A stretch of 64,000 bases of DNA from CAIYEO01 sp037139575 (lineage in GTDB: Bacteria > Patescibacteriota > Saccharimonadia > Saccharimonadales > UBA4665). Of this stretch, positions 53,225-61,062 are shown in pieces (position 1 is the first letter of the stretch; every line of letters starts with the position of its first letter). The stretch spans positions 24,665 to 88,664 of the forward strand of contig JBAXGD010000001.1 of assembly GCA_037139575.1 (NCBI GenBank), given 5' to 3'. A model generated the notes under the pieces. The model searched no databases. It saw nothing but the letters and a program-made list of their open reading frames with translations, and was not told the origin of the DNA. Position numbers and translations under genes: made by a program.

Positions 53225-54320
53225 AGAAATTAGGGCAATTGATAAAACTGCTAATATTGTTTTTATTGGACAAAAGGGTGATCCTTTCGGCCTCCGCCTT
53301 GAAGGTTCGGAACTCATTAACGAAGCAATATTTATAAGTGCTGGAAAATTCAGGAGATATCACAGTGAAGGCTGGAAGCAGCTATTAGACTTACCAACTA
53401 TTTTCAAAAACTTTGTAGATTTCTTTAAATTTTTAATCGGATTGATTCAAGCATATTCAGTCTTGGGTAAAATTAAGCCAGACATCATTTTTATTAAAGG
53501 TGGCTATATTGGTGTTCCTGTTGGACTGGCAGCAGCCTTGCGTAAGATCAAATACATAACCCATGATTCAGATACTATGCCGGGCCTAGCTAATAGGATA
53601 ATTGCAAAGTGGGCTATTATGCATGCAACAGGGATGCCAACTGAGTTTTATGACTACCAAAAAGATAAAACAGTTTATGTAGGGGTTCCAATTTCTGCTG
53701 AATATTCATTAGTAGATGAAGATATGCAAAATGCATTCAAGAAAAATCTAGGCTTTGAATCGGCCGATAAATTGATACTCTTCACTGGCGGTGGTTTGGG
53801 TTCAAAGGTTCTTAATGATTCATTAGTTGAAATAACTAAAAAGCTATTATCTTCGGATGAAAAGATTAGAATTATGAACATTGCTGGTAACGAGAATGAA
53901 GAGGAAGTACGTGGTGCATTTAGCAATAAATTATCTAGCGAGGAAATTGATAGACTAACAATCAAAGGTTTTGTGACAGATCTTCATAAGTATAGTGGAG
54001 CTGCTGATTTAATCATCTCTAGAGCGGGGGCTACTAACATTGCGGAATTTGCTGCACAGGCTAAGGCATGCGTTATTATCCCAAGCCCATATTTAGTAGG
54101 TGGTCATCAGATAAAAAATGCTGAGTCTTTAGTTAAGATCAATGCAATAGAGATTATAGATGAGGCAGATTTACAATATAACCCCGAAGTACTTTTAGAT
54201 AAAATTACAGAATTAATGAATTCCAAATCAAAAAGAGAAGAGCTGGGTAAGAATCTTCATAAAATAGCTAAATTAAACGCATCTAAGGATTTGGCGAAGC
54301 TGATAATAGATGAAAAATAA
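53160..54320 (+). CDS. murG: UDP-GlcNAc transferase MurG
   Basis: Converts lipid I to lipid II at the membrane surface (GT28). The N-terminal GAGSGGHVTPLLAVAEE glycine-rich loop, HDSDTMPGLANR and the C-terminal donor site SRAGATNIAEFAAQAKACVIIPSPYLVGGHQIKNAE are clear. 386 aa. ATG 53160 follows AAAGGGAT and gives the family start; TTG 53139 is an unlikely alternative. The start lies inside ftsW, so translation is coupled. Confidence 0.95.
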   Translation: MTIVITGAGSGGHVTPLLAVAEEIRAIDKTANIVFIGQKGDPFGLRLEGSELINEAIFISAGKFRRYHSEGWKQLLDLPTIFKNFVDFFKFLIGLIQAYSVLGKIKPDIIFIKGGYIGVPVGLAAALRKIKYITHDSDTMPGLANRIIAKWAIMHATGMPTEFYDYQKDKTVYVGVPISAEYSLVDEDMQNAFKKNLGFESADKLILFTGGGLGSKVLNDSLVEITKKLLSSDEKIRIMNIAGNENEEEVRGAFSNKLSSEEIDRLTIKGFVTDLHKYSGAADLIISRAGATNIAEFAAQAKACVIIPSPYLVGGHQIKNAESLVKINAIEIIDEADLQYNPEVLLDKITELMNSKSKREELGKNLHKIAKLNASKDLAKLIIDEK

Positions 54321-54334
54321 GGGTAGGGAAGTTA

Positions 54335-55231
54335 ATGTTCTTCAAAAAACAAAATATACAATCTAGGAATGTAAAAGTTAATAGCGGCGACAGATCTAAG
54401 AACTTTAATTATTATTCAAATAAACAGCCAGATTTAGTAACACCAAGAATAGGCAAAAAAACTGAAAATACAGATGAAGGGCAGGGGGCTAACAGGTTTT
54501 TGGCTATATTGGGTCTTGTCCTTTTCATTGGCATATCAGGATACATACTTTATTTAGGAACGGGAATTAGTCTAAGCGTAGATAAAAGTTCAGGTTCGGA
54601 TTTACTTAAATCTAGCTCCATGTACCAGAAAGCTGCATCTATATATCTTTCTAATTCGGTTGCTAATATTTCTAAAATTACAGTAAATAGTACCGGATTA
54701 GAAAACTACATGGAGAATACATATCCTGAGTTAAATAGAGTCGCTGTAGCAGTTCCTTTTGTGGGACATGAGATAACTCTCAATATTTCTCAGTCTGTTC
54801 CTGTGGCAATCGTTGCGGGCTCAGATAACAAGATTTATCTAATAAAGAGCAATGGGGTTATTATAACGAACACCAATAATGTTGACATGTCCAACTATAC
54901 CTCTAAGATCCCATATATCATGAGCCCATACAAGGACATAAAGACTAACCGTCAATTACTTTCAGTTCAAGACCTAGCATTTATTACTTATCTCTTTAAA
55001 GAACTCAATGCTCATTCCATAAAGACCGTAACATATACACTAGTTCCTAACTCCAGAGAGCTTGATGTCAAGATGGCTGCAAATAGTTATATAGTTAAAT
55101 ATAACTTAGAGAATAACTCTAAAGAGCAGGTAGGCGGTTATTTAGCCCTAAAAAGGTATCTTGAGACTAATAAGATCAACCCTTCACAGTATATTGACGT
55201 TAGAGTAATTGGTAGAGCTTACTTCAAGTAA
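54335..55231 (+). CDS. ftsQ: Cell-division protein FtsQ/DivIB-like
   Basis: Bitopic divisome protein of 298 aa. A basic/polar cytoplasmic N-terminus (1-52), one helix (about 55-76), then an extracytoplasmic region with a POTRA-like segment (SSMYQKAASIYLSNSVANISKITVN...) and a C-terminal beta domain (YNLENNSKEQVGGYLALKRYLET). Homology is weak; position after murG and topology support the name. GGGTAGGGAA precedes the ATG. It is the last dcw gene; ftsA, ftsZ and the mur ligases are not in the window. Confidence 0.85.
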   Translation: MFFKKQNIQSRNVKVNSGDRSKNFNYYSNKQPDLVTPRIGKKTENTDEGQGANRFLAILGLVLFIGISGYILYLGTGISLSVDKSSGSDLLKSSSMYQKAASIYLSNSVANISKITVNSTGLENYMENTYPELNRVAVAVPFVGHEITLNISQSVPVAIVAGSDNKIYLIKSNGVIITNTNNVDMSNYTSKIPYIMSPYKDIKTNRQLLSVQDLAFITYLFKELNAHSIKTVTYTLVPNSRELDVKMAANSYIVKYNLENNSKEQVGGYLALKRYLETNKINPSQYIDVRVIGRAYFK

Positions 55232-55258
55232 TTCATATACCCCACTCCACTACTCGCA

Positions 55259-55274
55259 TGTTCGTAAAATGTTC
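55259..55274 (+). repeat. 16-bp direct repeat, copy 1
   Basis: TGTTCGTAAAATGTTC, identical to 55801-55816. It is followed 12 bp later by the partial copy TTCGTAAAAT (55287-55296). Confidence 0.75.
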
Positions 55275-55431
55275 GTATGTAATATTTTCGTAAAATTTTA
55301 AAAAAACTTATTAAAATAAAAAATTAGAAAAAAGTCAAAAAAAGGGAAGAGGGGGAAGGAATAAGGGGATTGTCAAAAAAACGATACAAGGTAATGGAAA
55401 TCATTAAAAAGCAAATACTTCACGATAAAAC

Positions 55432-55440
55432 TGTGGATAA
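55432..55440 (-). promoter_or_regulatory. Single perfect DnaA box
   Basis: TGTGGATAA, the complement of the consensus TTATCCACA, in the convergent non-coding region. Confidence 0.45.
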
Positions 55441-55744
55441 GTCAAATAGAGGAATATTGTATTTTATGTAACATCACCATCAAATGGTGCAATTCGTATC
55501 TGTTAAATGTACAAAATAAATACATAAATAAAATCAATATTTAGCCCAACAGGACATTAGTGCCCTATTAGGCAGGTATCAGTATTCAACTATTACTACC
55601 ATATGAGAGTCGCAAAATATACATTGTGCGACATGATGTCTATATTGCTTTGTTCTATGATATATCCCCCCGGATCCCCGGATTTTTTCAAAAAAATTTT
55701 AAAATTATTTTTAATCATACTCTACTCTTCCGGTTGTATATAAA

Positions 55745-55767
55745 AAAATGCCTTTTTGCGGCATTTT
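55745..55767 (-). terminator. Terminator of the sigma4-HARE gene, bidirectional
   Basis: Stem AAAATGCC (55745-55752) with GGCATTTT (55760-55767), 7-nt loop. On the minus strand it ends in seven T after the sigma4-HARE stop. On the plus strand it is followed by CTCTTTTT. Confidence 0.8.
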
Positions 55768-55800
55768 CTCTTTTTATAGATAATTTTTGGTTATTGTCTT

Positions 55801-55816
55801 TGTTCGTAAAATGTTC
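55801..55816 (+). repeat. 16-bp direct repeat, copy 2
   Basis: TGTTCGTAAAATGTTC, identical to 55259-55274, 4 bp from the stop codon of the sigma4-HARE gene. Confidence 0.75.
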
Positions 55817-55819
55817 TGT

Positions 55820-56890
55820 TTATTCCGCTACTGCAAGATTTGATTCATCTAGTTCGTATGTGGCTTTAGCAACTCTCTTGAACTGATCCTTGCCTTGTAG
55901 GTTAAGTAGAATAGTTGTTTCTTTAACATAACGACTCTCAAGTACTTTTTTAACAATTTCATCTCTATGAAGTGCTTTTCCTTCTTTTCGAAGAACTTCT
56001 GAGATGATATCTGATACGGTACCTTTTTTGTATCCCCATTCTTTAAGAGCATAAATGCCTCTACCTATAAGAACGAACCTTTTATCTTTAATGAGTTCAT
56101 TGTGTATAGCTTGAGTAGTCACATTCTTTCTTTTGAAATCAGACTTCTGAATAGCTTCGGCAATTTCATTGAAATGCATGTGCTTATTATTTTCTTTTAA
56201 AATTACATATATCTTGTCTCGAATGTTTTTAGGATTGACCATTGGCCATTTTACAAGGCCCCATTTGCCGTTTAATGAAGCTAACTGCTTAGATATACTA
56301 GATATGGCCTCAGCGCGCTTAGAATCGGCTATTTTTGCCTCTTGCGCCAATTTATTAATATCGGTTGGTTCACCAATTTTGGTCACAGCCTTAATTATTT
56401 TCGTAATGTTATCTTTAATAGATTTTTCGTCAAAAACTGATGAGTTCCCTACTGATAAGTAAATGAAATCACCTTCATCTAAAACTATTAGTTTTTGAGA
56501 TAATTCTGCTAGAAATGCCACTCTGGATTGATCAATTTTGGTAGATTCTTTGTTTAGGGCTAGAGATAGAGCAGTTACTCTAGATAACTCCCCTGCTCCG
56601 CTGAGTTTGTCTATCACTAACTCTTCAAATTCACCGAGGTTAGGGATTTTTTCCTGCTCTGCTTTAGATCTAAGTTTAGCAATAATTGATTTCTCTAATT
56701 GCCTAACTCTTTCCCTGGTAATACCCAGTAATTCACCTATTTGTTCTAGTGTTTCTTTTCGGTCGAATAGGCCAAATCTTCTTGATATAATTTCTTTTTC
56801 TCGTTCTTGATCGATAGTGCTAAGGACATCATTAACAAAGCTCTTGATGTCTAGATTTTCGGAGTCAATTTTAGATTTTGTACTTGCCAT
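55820..56890 (-). CDS. Sigma-70 region 4 / HARE-HTH fusion regulator
   Basis: Protein of 356 aa. Residues about 18-75 are a sigma region 4 (STIDQEREKEIISRRFGLF...TLEQIGELLGITRERVRQLEKSI), the -35-recognising helix-turn-helix. There is no region 2, so it cannot open promoters alone. The C-terminus has two winged-helix HARE-type units (about 220-285, HMHFNEIAEAIQK; and 295-350, KALHRDEIVKKVL), as in RNA polymerase delta subunits. It may be a polymerase-associated factor. ATG 56890 is preferred because the -10 box overlaps the alternative TTG at 56914. Confidence 0.88.
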   Translation of the reverse strand: MASTKSKIDSENLDIKSFVNDVLSTIDQEREKEIISRRFGLFDRKETLEQIGELLGITRERVRQLEKSIIAKLRSKAEQEKIPNLGEFEELVIDKLSGAGELSRVTALSLALNKESTKIDQSRVAFLAELSQKLIVLDEGDFIYLSVGNSSVFDEKSIKDNITKIIKAVTKIGEPTDINKLAQEAKIADSKRAEAISSISKQLASLNGKWGLVKWPMVNPKNIRDKIYVILKENNKHMHFNEIAEAIQKSDFKRKNVTTQAIHNELIKDKRFVLIGRGIYALKEWGYKKGTVSDIISEVLRKEGKALHRDEIVKKVLESRYVKETTILLNLQGKDQFKRVAKATYELDESNLAVAE

Positions 56891-56913
56891 ATTCTCTTCA
56901 GTTCTCTTATACA

Positions 56914-56942
56914 ATTATATAATCTAAACTACTATAAGTCAA
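56914..56942 (-). promoter_or_regulatory. Consensus promoter of the sigma4-HARE gene
   Basis: On the minus strand TTGACT (56942-56937), a 17-nt spacer, TATAAT (56919-56914). About 23 nt separate the -10 box from ATG 56890. Confidence 0.75.
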
Positions 56943-57056
56943 ATATAGTATTTACTATACATATATTATCACGAAATGGACGAAATAGCATATTCCATGT
57001 TGTAGAAATATCTGCTTATAATAACTTGCAAGGAGTGCAAGTTGTGGAAAAGATGG

Positions 57057-59342
57057 TTATTTTTTCTTTTTTCTTTTGAACTTCTTTTTTGCCGGAGCGT
57101 TTTTCAGGATTGCAACAGCTTCCTTCTCTGTTATTGACTTAGGATCGGTATCTTTGTTTATCCTAGCGTTCTTCTTGCCATCTGTAATATACGGCCCATA
57201 AGGTCCATTAGCAATCTTAATCCCACTCTTAAATTCAGCTATGTACTTATTTGCAATTTGTTCTAATTTTTCGTCGTAAAGTGCTCTTGCTTCTTCCAGA
57301 GTGATTTTGAATGGATCGCTATCTTTTATAGAAACAAAAGTTGATTTAACCTTAATATATGGGCCGAATCTACCGATATTAGCTGTAATTTCTTCACCAT
57401 CTTTTGTTTGCCCGACAATTCTCGGTAAACTGAACATTATCAGTGCAGCTTCTAGGTCGATATTATCTAGCGTATAGCCTTCTGGGAATGGAGCAAAATC
57501 GGGTTTTTCTTCACTTTCAGTTTCTCCTCTTTGGAGCATTAGTCCGTATCTTCCGAATCTAGCAATAACTGGTTTTCCAGATTTTGGATCGTCTCCGAGG
57601 TGCTTTGCTTTGGAAACTTCTTCCCTAGTAGCTGCACCAGACTTTTCGACTAAAGGATGGAATCCGGAATAGAATTTATCTAGCATTTTCACCCAGTCTT
57701 CTTTTCCGTCAGCAATTTTATCGAAACTGTCTTCAACTTTAGCGGTAAACTTATAGTCTAGTACATCTGCAAAGTATTTTGTCAGAAAGTCGGTCGTTAC
57801 ATCTGCAACTGATGTAGGTACAAGCTTATTTTTATCGGCACCAGTTATAACTTGCTCTTCTTCCTCGGAAACAACTTTATTTACGAGTTTCAATATCTTC
57901 AGTACTTTCGGTTTTCCTTCGACGTCAACTTTTTCAACATAACCCCTGGTCTGAATCGTTGAAACTGTAGGTGCATATGTACTTGGTCTACCAATTCCAA
58001 GCTCCTCAAGCTTTTTAACTAGGCTAGCTTCAGAGTATCTTGCGGGTGGTTTTGAGAATGCTTCATTGGCCGTACTTTCAATAAGATCTAATTTCTCACC
58101 TTCATTTATTGGAGGCAATATAGTATCGTCTTTGATGTTTCCATAAACTTTATAGAAACCTGGAAAAACTAATACTTCACCCTTGGCTAGGAAATAATTT
58201 TTTGAATTAGATATGCCAATCTTAAGCTCTGTGCGCTCAACTTGAGCGGGAGCCATTTGACTTGCTAGGGCTCTTTCCCAGATTAGTTTGTATAGTTTCT
58301 TCTGTTGCTCTTCGCCGGATATGGAGTCATTATTAAAATCGGTTGGCCTAATAGCTTCATGAGCTTCTTGAGCGGAATCACTCTTAGTCTTATATTGAGT
58401 CTGATTTGAATACTCTTTTCCAAAGTTACTTATTATATAAGTATTAGCCATTTCAAGAGCCAGGCTAGATAAAGTTGTGCTGTCAGTACGCATATAGGTA
58501 ATGTGACCAGCTTCATATAATCTTTGGGCGAGACTCATTGTTTGCCTAGGACTGTATCCAAATTTTCTAGAAGCTTCTTGTTGTAATGTGCTTGTAGTAA
58601 ATGGAGGACTAGAGTTTCTTTTCCCAGGTTTCTTGCTAACACTAGAAACAACGAAGCTTGAATCATTTAAGCTTTCTAAGAATTTCCTAGCATCTTCCAA
58701 AGAATCAATATTTTTATCTAGATTTGCCAGTACTTCACCATTATCACCTTTAAATGAGGCGCTTATCTTATAAAATGTAGCCGATTCGAAGTCATTTATC
58801 TCACGTTCTCTCTCAACAATTAGTCTAACTGAAACGGATTGTACTCGTCCTGCGCTTAGTCCGGTTCTGATTTTTTTCCATAGAACTGGACTTAATTCAT
58901 AACCAACTAGTCGATCCAGTATTCTTCTTGCCTGTTGAGCGTTAACCAGATTAATATCTATGGTTCTAGGGTGTTCTAGGGCTTTTTCTAGAGCTGTTTT
59001 GGTGATTTCATGGAAAACAATGCGTTTTGTCTTATTGATATCTAATTTAAGTGCGCTAGCTAAATGCCAAGCTATAGCTTCTCCTTCTCGGTCTTCATCG
59101 CTTGCTAGCCAGACGTCTGATGATTTTGCCACTGCAGCTTTGAGCTCTCTTATTACTTTGGTCTTATCTGGAGATATCGCATAAGTAGGTTTGAAATTGT
59201 CGGCTACATCTATATTAAGACCTTTTTTGGGAAGATCTCTTACGTGACCAAAGCTACTAAGAACCTTAAAGTCTTTACCTAAAAACTTCTCTATTGTCTT
59301 AGCTTTTGCTGGGCTCTCTACTATTACTAGCTGTTGCTTCAT
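57057..59342 (-). CDS. topA: DNA topoisomerase I
   Basis: Type IA topoisomerase that relaxes negative supercoils. Protein of 761 aa. The Toprim domain starts QLVIVESPAKAKTIEKFLG with Glu9 and the SDEDREGE metal site (82-86). The catalytic Tyr283 is in ITYMRTDSTT. After residue 590 come C-terminal repeats (RFGRYGLMLQRGE, NIGRFGPYIKV, ANGPYGPYITDG) and a Lys-rich tail. There are no Cys4 zinc fingers, unlike E. coli TopA. Confidence 0.96.
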   Translation of the reverse strand: MKQQLVIVESPAKAKTIEKFLGKDFKVLSSFGHVRDLPKKGLNIDVADNFKPTYAISPDKTKVIRELKAAVAKSSDVWLASDEDREGEAIAWHLASALKLDINKTKRIVFHEITKTALEKALEHPRTIDINLVNAQQARRILDRLVGYELSPVLWKKIRTGLSAGRVQSVSVRLIVEREREINDFESATFYKISASFKGDNGEVLANLDKNIDSLEDARKFLESLNDSSFVVSSVSKKPGKRNSSPPFTTSTLQQEASRKFGYSPRQTMSLAQRLYEAGHITYMRTDSTTLSSLALEMANTYIISNFGKEYSNQTQYKTKSDSAQEAHEAIRPTDFNNDSISGEEQQKKLYKLIWERALASQMAPAQVERTELKIGISNSKNYFLAKGEVLVFPGFYKVYGNIKDDTILPPINEGEKLDLIESTANEAFSKPPARYSEASLVKKLEELGIGRPSTYAPTVSTIQTRGYVEKVDVEGKPKVLKILKLVNKVVSEEEEQVITGADKNKLVPTSVADVTTDFLTKYFADVLDYKFTAKVEDSFDKIADGKEDWVKMLDKFYSGFHPLVEKSGAATREEVSKAKHLGDDPKSGKPVIARFGRYGLMLQRGETESEEKPDFAPFPEGYTLDNIDLEAALIMFSLPRIVGQTKDGEEITANIGRFGPYIKVKSTFVSIKDSDPFKITLEEARALYDEKLEQIANKYIAEFKSGIKIANGPYGPYITDGKKNARINKDTDPKSITEKEAVAILKNAPAKKKFKRKKKK

Positions 59343-59422
59343 TAAATCTCTTTAGCTTATGGTTAATTTACATATACAGAATGTAAGGTTACTTTAGGAA
59401 TTAAAGAATTGCAAGCTTTCTA

Positions 59423-59596
59423 TTACAAGTCCTTAATGAATTTATACCATACATATATACCTATAAAACAACCAATGAATCCAAAAACATTGCTCCATAG
59501 TCCAAAAATACCACCTCCAAATAGTTTGCTTCCGATCCAGAAGAATAGGCTCGAAAATATAAAAATAAGAGTATATATTACTAATTTTGAATTCAT
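59423..59596 (-). CDS. Small two-helix membrane protein, 57 aa
   Basis: Not recognised. The minus strand from ATG 59596 encodes MNSKLVIYTLIFIFSSLFFW at the start, a GGGIFGLWSNVFGFIGCFIG middle and a VWYKFIKDL end. It has two hydrophobic segments (about 5-20 and 29-48) with a Gly-rich turn, a believable small membrane protein. The plus-strand frame on the same DNA is less protein-like. It lies 80 bp upstream of topA on the same strand. Confidence 0.65.
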   Translation of the reverse strand: MNSKLVIYTLIFIFSSLFFWIGSKLFGGGIFGLWSNVFGFIGCFIGIYVWYKFIKDL

Positions 59597-59663
59597 ACTT
59601 ATATATTACTAAAAAAGTGCTAGCATTACCAATTTGACAAGACTACAAATATATATGAAAGTA

Positions 59664-59692
59664 TTGACATTTGAACACTTATTTGATAATAT
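59664..59692 (+). promoter_or_regulatory. Consensus promoter of the structured RNA
   Basis: TTGACA at 59664-59669, a 17-nt spacer, TAATAT at 59687-59692. Expected start near 59699. No open frame follows. Confidence 0.65.
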
Positions 59693-59698
59693 TGCAAT

Positions 59699-60030
59699 TC
59701 GTAAGCTTTATATTTCTAAAGCTTCGTACCTTATAACCCCTATTCTAACAATTTGTTAGATTGCTTTAGAGAGTGCCTTTACAAAAGTTGTTACCCTCCA
59801 CTGATGAATCGGCTATGTTCGTTAAAAAACATACCTCTCTAAAGCATACTAATCCCTTTAACTTCCCTCAGCTATGAGGACCTTTACCTTTAGTGGTCAG
59901 TGAGTCCAAAAGATGGTCTTTAGACCGGCACGACGACATTATAATAGCGTTCGATGCTTCACTGCGGTGGGTTGAAGGGTGTTATCAAACCTCCAGCGGT
60001 GCCCACCCCCTCTGGAGGTTTGTTCATTTT
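59699..60030 (+). ncRNA. Unidentified structured RNA, about 330 nt
   Basis: Promoter, paired segments and terminator define a plus-strand RNA without an ORF. Helices in order: AAGCTTTA/TAAAGCTT (about 59703-59724); CTAACA/TGTTAG (59745-59759); a perfect 12-bp stem, 59762-59773 with 59835-59846, closing a 61-nt domain; CCTCA/TGAGG (59866-59879); GGTC/GACC (59915-59926); CTTCA/TGAAG (59957-59977); and the terminator stem. The loop of the sixth helix (GGTGGG, 59966-59971) complements the terminator loop (CCCACC, 60002-60007), a possible kissing interaction. I found none of the conserved motifs of RNase P RNA, tmRNA or SRP RNA on either strand. Confidence 0.6.
59986..60030 (+). terminator. Terminator hairpin of the structured RNA
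   Basis: Perfect 11-bp stem, CAAACCTCCAG 59986-59996 with CTGGAGGTTTG 60012-60022, 15-nt C-rich loop, followed by TTCATTTT. The T-run is interrupted. Confidence 0.7.
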
Positions 60031-60045
60031 AAGGGCATTTTTCTG

Positions 60046-60399
60046 CTAAGCCATTATTCTTAGGTTGCCGGTTATGAATAATATAAATATAAATATCGCA
60101 AAAAGTGATGATATGATCAAAAACACAATAACTAAATTCAGAGATGATTTCACAACTTTAGTGCTGTACTGATCGAACTTATCGGGACTATTACTCTTAC
60201 CTAATTTATTGCCTATAAACATTAAAAATAACCCTGCATATATGTAATTGGTGTAAAGATCTTCCCTTACTACTTTTTGCTTTATTTTAAATATCCATAT
60301 TGTAATCATCCCAAAGAAAATTATCGCTCCGAGGATGAATGCAATTCTTGCTAAGATTTTCTGGATTTTATTTTTATCTATTTTTTGAGCTGGATTCAT
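60046..60399 (-). CDS. Small membrane protein, unknown
   Basis: Not recognised. Protein of 117 aa with three hydrophobic segments (about 18-36, 50-62, 86-112) and basic loops (KIKQKVVRED). Its start overlaps the pth stop by 4 nt, so it is the last gene of the der-pth transcript. It ends about 25 nt from the convergent RNA terminator. Confidence 0.75.
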   Translation of the reverse strand: MNPAQKIDKNKIQKILARIAFILGAIIFFGMITIWIFKIKQKVVREDLYTNYIYAGLFLMFIGNKLGKSNSPDKFDQYSTKVVKSSLNLVIVFLIISSLFAIFIFILFITGNLRIMA

Positions 60400-61037
60400 T
60401 GAATAAATTTCCTAGTTTCATTAGGTAAATTATTACTAAAAATAGTTTCGGTTATGAGACTAGAAGTTTCATTCAATAGAGCTTTCATTTCAGCCTCTTC
60501 TTCATTGGAAAATCTTCCAAGAACGAAATCTGCGCTATCTATTTGAGGTGGATTTTTTGGTCCTACACCAATTCTGATCCTTCCGAAATCCTCTCCAATG
60601 TGTTGAATTAATGACTTTACTCCGTTGTGGCCTGCACTAGATCCTCCTCTTGTTATTCGGATATTGCCAAAATTTATATCCAGTTCGTCATACACAACTA
60701 CTATTTTTGAATTATCTATTTTATAAAAGTTGCTTATCTTTTGAACTGCTTCACCGCTTAGGTTCATCATTGTAGTTGGCTTAATAAGGTATACTTTTGT
60801 ATCAGCTATATTCTTATCGGCTATAAGACAATTCATGTCCTTCTTGTTAATCCAATTACTAAATTCTTGATCTTCAAAAAACTTATCTATAGCCCGAAAT
60901 CCTATATTGTGCCTAGTGTTGTTGAATTCGGCACCAACATTACCTAGTCCGACAATCAAAAACGTCTTAGACATACTTAACGTATATAAGGGTGCACTGG
61001 ACTGAACATCTGGTTGTTTTCTTTGGAATAAGGCCAT
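60396..61037 (-). CDS. pth: Peptidyl-tRNA hydrolase
   Basis: Releases tRNA from stalled peptidyl-tRNA. The core has LIVGLGNVGAEFNNTRHNIGFRAID with the catalytic His, TTMMNLSGEAVQKI, VVYDELDINFGNIRITRGGSSAGHNGVKSLI and FGRIRIGVG. It starts at ATG 61037, 10 nt after a TATACT box (minus strand 61053-61048), giving 213 aa with a 21-residue N-terminal extension. ATG 60974 would give the classical start and is possible. Confidence 0.93.
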   Translation of the reverse strand: MALFQRKQPDVQSSAPLYTLSMSKTFLIVGLGNVGAEFNNTRHNIGFRAIDKFFEDQEFSNWINKKDMNCLIADKNIADTKVYLIKPTTMMNLSGEAVQKISNFYKIDNSKIVVVYDELDINFGNIRITRGGSSAGHNGVKSLIQHIGEDFGRIRIGVGPKNPPQIDSADFVLGRFSNEEEAEMKALLNETSSLITETIFSNNLPNETRKFIQ

Positions 61038-61062
61038 ATCTATTCAAAGTATAGCTATCTTT

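Larger units (their letters stand above)
55232..55819 (+). other. Non-coding convergent region, 588 bp
   Basis: Lies between the plus-strand dcw cluster and the minus-strand sigma4-HARE gene. It holds a 16-bp direct repeat near both ends, a third partial copy TTCGTAAAAT at 55287-55296, a perfect DnaA 9-mer at 55432-55440, hairpins CACCAT/ATGGTG at 55475-55489 and GTCGCA/TGCGAC at 55609-55632, and a terminator at 55745-55767. No supportable protein gene. Confidence 0.7.

Noticed and set aside
55394..55471. 25-codon frame starting MEIIKKQILH in the convergent gap
   Set aside because: No Shine-Dalgarno sequence or clear promoter, no recognisable protein pattern, and it overlaps the DnaA box. 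Length is within chance for this composition.
55447..55474. dif-like sequence (TTATGTAACAT as a possible XerD arm)
   Set aside because: The left arm does not match XerC half-sites and symmetry is weak. Position in a convergent gap is suggestive but not enough.
55670..55690. CCCGGATCCCCGG followed by T-run as a second terminator
   Set aside because: Only a 4-bp stem can form; it is mainly a direct repeat of GGATCC-type sequence.
55626..55886. 86-aa plus-strand frame at the end of the convergent gap
   Set aside because: It crosses the terminator and the 3' end of the sigma4-HARE gene and is hydrophobic only because of the T-rich terminator DNA.
59409..59612. Plus-strand 67-aa frame next to topA
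   Set aside because: The minus strand of the same DNA encodes a more convincing membrane protein; the plus frame is its antisense shadow.
59800..59807. CTGATGA, resembling a hammerhead ribozyme core
   Set aside because: The required GAAA after stem II and a matching cleavage triplet are not in place.
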